In this document: positions 35,501 to 47,500 of the stretch, one piece after another
How positions within the stretch are numbered: the first letter of the stretch is position 1
Layout: each line of letters starts with the position of its first letter
From: Sarcophilus harrisii
Taxonomy: Eukaryota > Chordata > Mammalia > Dasyuromorphia > Dasyuridae
Length of the DNA stretch: 64,000 bases
Reading direction: 5' to 3'
Assembly: GCF_902635505.1 (NCBI RefSeq)
Contig: NC_045426.1
Span: forward strand, 671,493,087 to 671,557,086
Notes under the pieces: generated by a model
What the model was told of the DNA's origin: nothing
The model's input: the letters and a program-made list of their open reading frames with translations, nothing else
Databases searched by the model: none
Translations under genes and position numbers: made by a program

Positions 35501-38500
35501 CTTAAATCACATCATCTTCGTCGTCATCATCATCACCTGCCAAATCCTGGTCACAGATTGTCAAAGAATGCTGGGCTAGAAGGAGAGTTAAGACAAAAAT
35601 GCAGTAACTAGTAGAAGACAGCAACAGGCCTATTACTGAACTGCTATGAGTACAGAAGCATCTAGGGTCACAGCCATGCCCTTCTCCGGCCCTGTGGCCC
35701 CTGCAAAAACGAGGCTTTCAGGGGTTCAAGATACATCCTCTTAGACAACTGGCTTGGCTCACTCACCTCCAAGAAAACATCAGACACATCATGTAGCAGC
35801 ATCACCAGGGTCCCAATGCGAATGTAGTTGGCGCAATAAGAGAAGTAGATCAATATGATGGCAGAAAAGTGATGGATGATTTGCTCTCTGAAATCCTGGG
35901 AGGAAGAGGACGGCCATAATGCTAGAACCAAATCTAACTTCCCACATTTTCAAGGAGGGCAGTAACAAGAAGCTGGCCTCTGTTTTTTCCCCCCTTTGTA
36001 CTTTTCCCAAACCTTGGACTCCCACCATACTCACCTTTCTTTTTACATCAAAGGATAAGGTGGTTATCAGGGAGAGGTAGAATCCAAACTCCAAAAGATA
36101 CCACCAGTATATGGCAGGCTTCAGAGGCTGAAAGTAAAAGCAGTCATGAGGTCAGATCATGGTACAGAAAGATCCAGGGGTGAAGGGGAGAAACAAAAAG
36201 GGAGATAAATTTGCTGAGAACAAAGATTGCTTCTTGTATCTTCTCTGTCTGTGCATGGTTGGGTCTCTTGACCAAAGGATGCCTGAGACAAGACTTCCTT
36301 AAGTCAGGTCATATCTGATGCACCACATTACCTTTTTTCTGATGGAATTACTGATAGACCAGACCAATTCTGCAAGTAGATTCTCATTATATTATAGCCA
36401 AGAATTTAATACACTTGCAGCATTATTTTTGGTTCTGGTCATTGTAAACACTGTGTTGATAAACTGGAGAGGGCCCAGAGGAAGACAACCAGAGTGGCAG
36501 AAATCTTTGAACTCAAAAACTTTGAACTGAAAAAACTAGAAATGTTCACTTTGGAGAGGAAGAGAAGTAGATGGGACAAGACAGCTGGCTTCAGGTGTTT
36601 GCAAATGAGGAAAACCTTCAGCTGGCCTCATAAGGCAGAGTAATGGGTAGATTGCCTATTGGTTTAAATCAAGGCTAATTTAGAGAAATATATTCTAATG
36701 TTTAGAGCTATCCCAAAGAACAATGAGCCATACTCAAGATCTTCCAACTGAGATAGGATGAGCTCTTTTTTTAGGTTTGTTACAGAGAGGAATTCCTGGT
36801 TAGATATAGCCTCTGAGGGCCCATTGCAACTAGGAGACTGGAATTTGGAGTAAGCACTGGCTTCAGTAGTTAGGGTCCACTGTATTTTATCCTGGGGCTG
36901 CTCACCTGTTTAGGGAATCCTTCCCAGCATACTTTAGACTTCCATAACCAGGGCTCCTGGAAGAAACAAGGATCAGTTCCCCAGAAACTGCCTTCATCAA
37001 GGCTCCCCTCCATAGGGAGTGACTCAGCCCCATAACTTGAGTTCAACATTTCCCCAGGATACTCCAAGCACTCAGTAGGAAATATTTTAGCCACATTTTG
37101 TAGGATTACAGAATATTTTCCTGGTTTCCCCTTTCTCTTTCATTCTCAGGAAAAGAAGTCATAGTTGAAGAGAGGTCAAGGAGACTCCTGTTCTGATCCT
37201 TACCTGTGAGTCATCTGCATTTGTGTTGGCTGTGTTGGCTATGGCACAGTCTGAACTGGGGATGGGGTTGAAGGGATTTATCAAACTGGGCACCAACTCA
37301 ACAGAACATGACCAATTGTACTCCCAAATAGGGCACTTGTCATTGTAGGCACTTACAAACTATTTAACCAGTCTACCTAGCCTGACATTCTTTCTTTATC
37401 CCAGCATAGGTGCCCTCTTCCTGCAGTTCTTGCTTCAATAATCTGATGGCATAATATGCCATCATCACATTTTACTCAAAATTTCTGATCCATCCTTCCT
37501 GTTTGTCAGATGGGCCAGTCCAGTTGCAGAGTTCCTGGAATGAATGCAGTTATGCATTTCTCCCACCCACTGGGATATTGAAGGAAGGTATGGAATGAAC
37601 AAAGGGGAAAAGTAAGGATTCATGGGAGAGCTAAGGAGGGTCAAAAAGAGATAAAGATCATGGAGCTAAAAGAGAACTGAGGGGAATAAAGGAGAAAGGT
37701 GAAAAAGTTGAGGATGGAAAGGATAAAGGAACAGAAGGAAAAAAGAATGGACATGACATGGAGAAGAAGGAGAGAAATGAAGATGAGGGTGGGATAAAAA
37801 GGACAGAAAGGCACAAGGGGATGGATGCTAAAAGCAGAATATGAGAACATAAGTGAAAGAAGGGGATGGACATGGGTAGAAAACATGAAAAGGGTAAGAA
37901 GAGATAGGACAAAGAGTTTGGGAATGGAGAGGGAGAATGAAGACAGAAATGAAAACAATAAGAGAGTAAAGGTTAAGGGAAGAAGATGGAAGGGAAAGAG
38001 AGAGGCAGAGAGTGAGGACAGATAGGATGACGAGACAAATAGGAAAGGATAGGGCATATGGTGTGGATGGGATAGGACATACTCACATTGTAAATAGCGA
38101 GGAAGCCTCCAAAAAAGAAATAAGAGTAAACTATAAATCTCCAACTGAAAATAAAAAAAAAAAACCTAAAGTTAGAGAGGAGAGGAAGGCTTAACGGACA
38201 AGGGTACTGCTAAGGTGAGTTCATGGGGAGACAGATGAACTGGGCCTCTGCTTCTTTGGCATCATGATTCCCCTATCCCAGAATGGACTATTTGGATCCA
38301 TTCCTCCATCAGCTTTCCTCAGCTTACCAGGCTTCACAGAATTTCTTGCTCAGTAATGGTTGCTCCTGGTTTCTCCTGCATCGAAACCATCGTTGAACTT
38401 GCCTCAGCGAAAGGCTGCATTTGTTGGCCAGATCATTCAGCTGAGCCTGGATACAATAGGATGTTTGGGGGTTACAATAGGAGTTTGGAGGTGAAGCAAA

Positions 38501-41500
38501 AAAAGGGTAGATTTCAGTTTCCAAAGACTACAGGAAAAATGTCCTCTCTCTGAAGTTTGCTCAGTCTCACCTTCTCCCTTCCCCCAACACCCTCAGCTCC
38601 TCAGCTCTAAGAATTTGAGACTCACAGGGAATGGCAAGGAGAAGGTGGGGTTGCCTCCTCCCTTCCATCCAAAGCCAATGGCATACGTTCCCCACACCTT
38701 GGCCCCTGCCAGGATTTTTTTTGCCCTGAGGGAAGAGGGTGAAACAGAGGCCCATACTGAAGGAATCTCTCTGACAAAATCAAACAACATCATTTTAAAA
38801 TAGACATTATGTGCTGGTTCTGTACAAAGACAAAATGAAACACTCCCTTCCATTAAAAACATCAGGTATTAGTGGCTGGAGTTTTTGAACTAGGAATTAG
38901 GAAAATTGCTTTGGACTCTTACTAGCTCTGTGGCCCTGCTCTTTACTTCTCAGTTTCTTCCTCTGTAAATTAAAGCATCTGCCTCACAAGGTTGTTAAGA
39001 TATCAGGTGAGGCAATATATGTAAAGTGTTTTGCCCACTTTTAAGAGCATTAAAAACAGGGAAATAAGGAAAAGGGTCTTAGGAGGTGTCACTTGAACTG
39101 TGGATCAAAAGGTGCAAGTGAGGAGGAAGAGTATTCCAGACATGGGGCACAATTTGAACACAGAGTCTAGAAATTAAAAGTTGTACACCACAAACAAACA
39201 GCAAGTTGGCAAGTATAGCTGGAATATACAGGGAAGCGTGGAATTAATTTGTATGGGAAAATAGGCTAAAGACAGAATGTAAAGGGCTTTAAACAGATAA
39301 GTTTTTTTTTTTTTTTTATAGTGGTAATAGGGAGTCATTGAAGCTTCTTCAGCAGAAGAATAACAACATAGACTTGAATTTTAAAAATGATCTATTTAGC
39401 AGCAGTGGGGAGAATGGAATGGAGGATTGGCTGTAAGGAGACCAAGTAGAAGGTTATTGCAATCATGGGGAGGAGAGGGATAGAATTAATGATGTGAATG
39501 GAAAGAAGGGGATGATCGTGAGAAATGTGGGAGTAATTGAATCAATAAGATTTGGCCACTGATTGAATATGGGTGTGAGCGAGAGAGAAGAAATGAAGAT
39601 GATTCCTAGATTGCAAACTTTTATCCACAGAACATAGAAAGTGAGACCTGGGAATGACTTAAGAGTACATAAAGGGGCAGCTAGATGGTCCACTGGAGGC
39701 CCCAAAGTCAGGAGGATCTGAATTCAAATTCTGCCTTAAACAGTTAACTCTTACTAGCTGTGTGACCCTACGTGTCACTTAACTCCAACTACCTCACCAA
39801 AAGAAATGAAAAAAAATTTTTAAAGAGTACATCAAGTTCAGACCCCACATTTAACAGATGAGTAAACTTATTCTTAGAGTTGGGGAAATGACACAGCAAG
39901 TCATCAGCTGAGATTAGAATCCAGTTTTTGGGAACTCCTGATCCATTCTGATGCTAAAAATGGGTAGATCTTGGTGCTCAGAGCAAGAATTGCTCTTCTG
40001 AAGAGAGATGGAACCACAAGGAGCCTGTTTGTGAATCAGTCTTGAGCACACACCTCACTGTTTCCCCTACTTCCTATTCAGGAACATTATTTCCTTGAAA
40101 GCAAGTATTTTCCCTGCTGAGGGGGATTGGAGCTTAAACCTAGGGCCTCTTTAATAGCATCACAATTCGCCCCTTACCCACCTCTTTTGGATTTTGACTC
40201 TGAGAACGAAAAAAGGACTCCAGGATTGGGTTGTGAAAAGCCTTGATCCTGCGAGCATCATGCACACCCATGAGCCTGGCCAGGGGCAACCCAACGACCC
40301 TATGAGAGGAGACAGAAAAGGTGAAAACCTAGAAATCCCTGAAATTCTGAACCTTTGGAGTTCTCTATTTAGCTAAGGCTTTCTCATGGAGCATATTCAG
40401 AAATGTCATTTTTGGTTCTGAGGCCCTTGGAGCATTGGAGGGCCCACTTTCAGCCATTGCTGAGTGCCAATATGATATTGATGAGGACAATACAGCCTCG
40501 ACCAGAAGAGCATCTGCCTTCCCTGGGAAAGACTCTTCCCACACATTATGCACCTTTTGGATGCTAAATCTACATTCCCTGGGAAAGACTCTTTCCCCAC
40601 ACCCTATCTCAAGCATGTTCCTTTCGGATGCAAAGCCCAAATTGTTTTGTTTCTGTATATAAGTAAGCCCTGAGAAAATGTCTCTTTGCAATTCTTTGAC
40701 ATTGCCCACTAAGAGAATATCTTAGTGTCTTTCTCTCTTTAATAAAGTACCTTTTCTTATCACAGCCTTTTGTGTAGCGTTTCTCGCTGCGAACCCACCC
40801 TAACTTGGTGTTTTGGAGAACTAGGAGACCAACCCATATTCCTGCCACAATCCATACCTCATCATTTGGTTCCTGACCTCAACATTTGGTTCCCTGACGA
40901 AACGAACACCGGAAGCTAGATAATTTGGCAACCAAACTGAACCCCAACCTTTTTGGGGCACTCAGAACCAATCTGGGTTTTGAGCTGTTCAGGCAATATT
41001 CTTCTGGGAAGAATCTGCGTTCTTTTTTTTCGTCTCTCTCTCTCTAAAGGTAGTGGGGAGAATATCTGCGATCCGTCTCACCCTATTTGACTTTCAGGTG
41101 ATTCTGACCAAGTAATCAGGAACTCTGGACAAGGTAAAAGACTTTTTTCTTTCCTAATCTTGCAGTGGACGCCCAACGCCCTTGGGTCGGGCTTGGGTCG
41201 TCGGTGGGAGCTCTAAGCTCTGGCACAATTCTTGAGGAATTGCTGCGGTTTGACAAAAAGCTTCTTTTGTCGGCTCTCTGTCTCCAAGAGATACGAGAGA
41301 GGCTGCAAGGATTTGGAAAACTAAAAGTTTTTTACCTGTCCACAATCTAGACGCTCCCCTGCCTCTAAAATCTTTCTTGGAGCAGATTCTTTACTTGAGG
41401 AAACTCCCTCTGTCCAAATCCTTTTGAGAGACAAAGGCCCTTCCTTTGTATCTCAATGTATTTCTAATCTTTTTTTTTTCGTCACTAGAAAGCCCTGCTC

Positions 41501-44500
41501 TCAGGCAGGGAGAGAAAGTGTCTCTTTAACACCCCCCCCCCCAGACCAAGGAGACACATGGCCATTCTGGGGACCCCACCCCTCTCGGGGTCCCAGGCTA
41601 GTGCCTCTTTATCTATTCTTTAGATAACCGGAGAAATGGAGGAGCTTGTTTGGGCCCTTCTCCCACCCACTGTTAAATGCAATGGAGTTTCTAATGGTCA
41701 GCCTCCGCCTTTCTCTGAAAGGTCCCTGATTGGGGTGAAGTTAGAAATGCCCTGCCCACGGCTCTACTCCCGGACAGGGGTGAGCAGTCTCCTTCAGGTT
41801 TTGCTCTCCCAGCAAGATTTGGGGCTTAGATGAGCTGCCCGCCCCTCAAGTTCCGCATGGAGTCGTCAGAGGGCCCCACCATTCGGGGACGCACCGCTGG
41901 GAAGATGGCATCTCTTCCCCCCACCCTCGCTCCTTTCCTCCCCTTCCATGGAGGGAGGTGGGCCGAGGCCTGTTTTAAACCTCTCCCCATGGGCTTGGCA
42001 ACCTGCCTTTTTAAATACCCTATCCGTCCCCTTCTTGGGTTACCCACAGTGGGGAGATTGGGGACTCAATTTTAATCTCCTCAAATCTCCGGCAAGGTTT
42101 TAAACTTTTAAAACAAGAACTTTGCTGGCAATCTGAACTACATGGCTCTTAAAGCCGCAGCTTCCAGCCCTCAGGAAGTGTGCTCATCCCATACATTTTA
42201 AAGGGACTCGGTTTCCCTGATTTGGTCATCCTGTGTTAGAGAATGCCCCTCCGGCAAGCCTTTTAACTGTGAAGCCTCAGAATTAGGTTTTGATGGGGCT
42301 GCTACAAAGAAGGGGATTTTAAATGCCTCGGTTTTTTCTTAGCTTCAGGGTTACCCAAAACCTTTTCCAGTGCTTGTGGAGAGATAACCTAGGTAAACCA
42401 GGCTAGGTCTGTCTCTCTCGCTCTTTTTCCTACCTAACCCACAGGTGGGAATGCTTATGCTCCTAATTTTCTGTCCTAAAACCTTTTGCTTTTAGCACCC
42501 TCTGTTCTATTTTCTGATTGGGTTCTTGTCCCTGCCAACAATTAAAAAGGTTCTTTTTCTGGCCCAACCCTGGCCAGGTTGCAGTTCAAGAAAGACCTTT
42601 GAATGATGGCGGGGAAAAAAACCAGGTCGAAAATTAAACTCATAGAAGATGGCTTTTTTTTCCCCCCTCATTCCTTTGACTCCGAAAATGAGTTAATGGG
42701 AAATGAAGCCATTTAAAATTCGGTGAAGCCTTTAGGAAAGAAGTCTGTCTTTCCTTGTCTGGCTTTTCTCGCTCCTGCTGCCTTTTTCCCTCCCCATTCC
42801 TTGAGACACTACGGCTCAGGGGCCCGGACATAGAAATTGCATACTGTCTAGAGTTGTGAGGAGCTATTGAAATGGAGATCCACCCCTCCTACTACACCAC
42901 ACCCACTCCCAGCACACTTCACCTTCCTCCTTGCCCTTAATGATGGTGGCCCCTGAGGAGGTTTCACCAGGCAAGCCCACCACAGCACCCCTTCTATAAG
43001 GGGGCCAAATCTGAGCTAATTTGAGCTTGCTGGCAGACCGGAGTCTTGAGGAGTCACCTACAGACGTCGTAGGGACGAATTTTGTTTTCTTGGCAAAGGC
43101 CTTCTAGGAGGCCTTGGACACCTTCAAGACATCATGAAGGTTAATAGAATGGGAAAAGTCTTCGGTTTTAATGAATTGGCTTCCCTCCCCCATCCCTGGG
43201 GATTTTGCGTCTCAATGCAGAGACAAACACTGAGCTTGAAAAAAATGCCTTAATCTCAACACCTGAATTTGAATAGATTAGCTGAATTCCAATTTCTTCA
43301 GGACAAGTCCATCCTTTAAATTTTTTTCTTTCTAATCCTGGGACATTAAACTTGTGCCCTCAGGGGCAAAAGCAGCGAGCCAAAACACCAGCACACTTGT
43401 CTCTTTTAAAGCTGAAAAAAAATGAACCTTAATGGAAACCTAGGACCCCACCTACCACCCCAACTTTTTTCCAGGGTCAAACCTCAAGGTTTCTGGCTGA
43501 TGCTAAAGCTGTTTTGTTGGTTTCCTTTCCTCCAACCTGAGACTCTCAGTTTTTCTTCTGGGCAATTTCTGCCTCCTCAAAAAAAAAAACACTGGGCAAA
43601 GGCCTTTTAAATTTCCTCCCAGATTAGGCCTGAGCCGAAACTGTCCGAGGGGACCCCGTCTCCCCCTGAGTTCGACAGGAGGAACACTGGAGTTGCGTCC
43701 ACCAAGGGGCCGTTGTCCCCAGCTTCCTGCTCCCCTAGGGTTGGGGTTGGCCCCTTTCCCTTTTCCCAGGACAACCAACACCCAGGGGCCGGGCCGGTAA
43801 GCTGGGTTGGCAGTGCTGAGATATTCACTCCCTCTGATCCCTTCTACCTCTCCCCCATAAAAGTGGGGAAAGTGGAGGGAAGGCTCAAGGTCCGTGCTTA
43901 TTAAGGAACCAACTCTTTTTAAAGAAAGGCAGCATAGTTAAAAGATTTCTAAGAGCTTAAATTGCATTCTTATCTTTACTAGATGTATAGGCCTCTTGCC
44001 TACCTTGACTTCTTAGTCCACACCCTTTAATACCAACCCCAGGAGAAATTGGCTTTCCTGGAAATTAGGAGTGAAAGGGCTAAACTCTAGGCTACTTAAC
44101 ACTTTTACTATTGACAAATAATCTTTTGCTCTCAGCATTTTCTCCTACTTCTTGTTAGATGGGCCATCAGCGTTCTTACAGGCAGCCTGATGCATTTCCT
44201 GCTGCATCTCCACCCTGGATGATACCCCGGTTTTAGCCTGCTCCCAAGATCTGGGCTTCAATCTTTGGACTCTCAACTGCCCTTCAGTCTGGAAAACATG
44301 GGACAACTGACTGGAAACAACTGACCAGGACAAACACCTCTTAAATGCCCTGCTGCCATCCCCAAATCCCACACCTCACACCTCACCTCCTGGCATGAAC
44401 CCCCAAATCTCTACGACCCTTGCCAGCTCGAAGCAGTTAAGAGGAGATCAGCGCCCCTTTTCCCACATGCCTTTGGAGGTGACTGCTTGAGGGGGGCAAT

Positions 44501-47500
44501 GAAGAGGGGATCCCTGAACTTGGAAAATCCTGGAAGGAGAAAATCTTCAATTCTGCCTCAATAAGAGACTTTGCCCCATGTCTTTTTCCTTAAATGAATT
44601 TAAGTTCCAACTGCTTGAGGGGGGAATGATGCGGGGAAAGATTCCATTCTTTGATTCCCAACCCCCCTAACTTATGTAAATTACCCTTTGACTCACAAAT
44701 CCTGGTCCCTTTGAATTCCAATAGAAGATCTGGACCTGTCCCAGCCCCACCGGGATCTGAGCCAACTTTGGGGCTACACCCCAAAGCCCCTCGAGCTAAG
44801 TCTCCGACTTAAAAGGACCACATTGGGAACCCCTCTTTGCAGAGATTCCAAACATGGTCACCATGTGAGGACCCTCTATCCACTGGACCCGCTGTCCAGT
44901 GCCCTCCTTATCTCTACCTTCACCTATCTCCTACTCCTAAACTCAATAATAAACCTCTTTTATCAATCTAGCTCTCCGGGCCAATAAATGCTTTTATTGG
45001 GAATTCCGCTCCGCTACTAGACCTCATATACCGCTGTATCCTTGCGCCGAATCCAAGGGGGTTGCAGGGGGACTCTGTTTGACTCCCTGTACCCCAAACC
45101 TACCACTAGACCTTAACTAAACCCTAATTTCATTTAGGTACCTCAAATGTAGACGTCAACATGTGGTCTACACCTCAACATTTGCTTCCTGACCTCAACA
45201 TTATGACAGAATTTCCTTATTGATTAGGGTCAGAAGAACTTTTGACCTATTGGATATAGGAAAAAGGAAAAAAAAAAGATGATGACTATTCTGTTTCTTC
45301 TTTCTTTTCTGACCTACTGCAGTTTACGTGTACCCAAGTAAGTGAATTGATATGTTAATAACAATTATTACTAAAGTATTCCACAAAAAGGCCAAATCAC
45401 TTAAAACAATTCCCACAAAGAAAAAACCCCTACAAACTGAAGATTGTACTAATAAGGTGTGCTCTGAAAGCTAAATGTGGTAAAACCAGTAGTGCTCTAA
45501 TTAGATCTGAAAAGGATTTAAAAAGTTTGACATCAATTATTCAAAATATTGACTTGCAGCCAATGTAGTTAATGAGAAATCTTGCCCAACTTGTCAACAA
45601 ATATTTATTAAGTGCTTAACACATGCAAAGCATTTTGGGCAAAGAACTAGGGATACAAATGGAAATAAAAAGACAACTCCTGTCTTGAAGGAACTTACAT
45701 TTAATTAAGGAATGCATCAGATTAAAAAAAAAAAGAGCTATAATGTAGGGGGAAGGGATAATACCTGCAATGGGGATATCATGACAAAATCTTGAGAATG
45801 AAAGATATCTGGCCTTGGTCTTTCCTCATAATGCTCGTTCCTGAAGGAACTTACCAATGGGGTAAGTATATATGATATCTTGAGATTTTAATTAATGATA
45901 GTAGAAAGCGATAATTTTAAAAATATACTTAAAGCTAAATTTTTGTTACAAAAATGAAATTCCAGCCTTAACTCTCAACTTGAAAATTACCTGTTCATAT
46001 CATTTGATCATTTAATAAATTAGAGAATGATTTGTTTTCTTATATATTTGACATAGTTCTCTATATATTTGAGAAATAAGGTCTTTATTATAAAGTTACT
46101 TTAAAATTTCCCCCCCAGTTTTCTGCTTTTCTTCTAAGCTTGGTTGCATTTGTTTTGTTTGTGCAAAAACCTTTTAACCTAATGTAATCAAAATTATCCA
46201 TTTTACATCTCATAATGCTCTCTATCTCTTGTTTGTTCACAAATTCTTCCATAGTTCAGAGATATGACAGGTAAAATATTCCATAATCCCCTTGATGTGG
46301 GTGTGGTCCCTTTAAGATTCCTTTCTTTCTGATTCCCAACCCCTTCTAGTTGATGTAATTATCAATCAAGAACCTTTTGATTCAGGAATCCTGGTCCCTT
46401 TGAATTCCAATAGAAGATCGGGGCCTATCCCAGCCCCACCCAGATCTCAGCCAGTTTAGGACTACACCCACAGGTCCCTCTAGCTAAATTTCCCATTATA
46501 AAAGAGCCAAGCTGGGACCCCCTCTTTGCAGAGACCTTTTTTCCTCTTGAATTTTGTCATTATTTTTCCTAGCTCTATAAATAATTTTTTGGTAGTTTGG
46601 TTAACATGGCACTAAATATAGTAAGTTAATTTCAGTAGAACTGTAATTTTTGTTATATTGGCTTGGTCTACCTATGAGCAATTACTATTTTCCCAATTGT
46701 TTAAATCTGACTTTATTTGTGGGAAAGGTGTTTTGTTGGAGATGGGCCAAGATGGTGGAGTAAAAGTAGAGACTCACTTGACCTCTCACAAATTCTCTTT
46801 CAGACAACTTTAAAACAATGCCTCAAAACAAATTCTGGAGTAGCAAAAACAATAAAAGTACAACAAAAGTACAATAAAACAAAGTAAAACAATATTCTAG
46901 CCAAGAAACTTCAGTAAAGGTCTGCTCACTGGGGTGAGAGCAGAGCACAATCCAGAGCATGCTGTGAGGCACCAAGCCCTGGCACAAGCCAGCAATGACA
47001 GAGCTTCTGCACAAAGCAGCCAATAGCCATGCTTCAACAAATCAGTAGCAGGTCTTTATGGCAATGAGTCCCAGAATTCTCAGCCCACAGACAGTCAGGG
47101 GATTGGACAAGTGGTCAGAAGGAGATTACAAGGCACTCTTTGATGGTATTGGGTATTGGGTATTGGGTGTAGAACTCTGCATTCCCAGGACAAGAAGGAA
47201 CATTTGCATATACTATGTGGCTACAGGAAAGTGGGGACCCTGATGATCTCAGTGGTTCTAGAACAGAAAACAGCACTTATGATCACTCGCAGATCAAAAT
47301 TCAGGACAGTGATCCCACCTCTCCTAAGATCATGCTAATTCAGAAAAATCTTATAGATCCCCAGATTTAGCTCTGGAAACAATAGAAAAGAATGTCTGAA
47401 ACTTTGGACAACAATTCCTCAGAGTCCAATTATAACATAAAGTTAAAATTAAGAAATAGGCTGGAGGGAAGCAGAGACAAGATGGCAAAATAAAGGGGAG

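Noticed and set aside
37641-38144. 167-residue open frame on the minus strand
   Set aside because: It overlaps exon 4 in another phase and then runs into a pyrimidine-rich intron. The Leu/Phe/Ser/Pro-rich product is a composition artefact.
39671-39822. tRNA gene
   Set aside because: The tRNA-like head belongs to a SINE with an A tail and target duplication. There is no intact cloverleaf.
41165-43904. Cluster of short open frames on both strands as genes
   Set aside because: They fall in the GC-rich interior of an LTR fossil. None shows a recognisable protein motif, and overlapping frames on both strands point to base composition.
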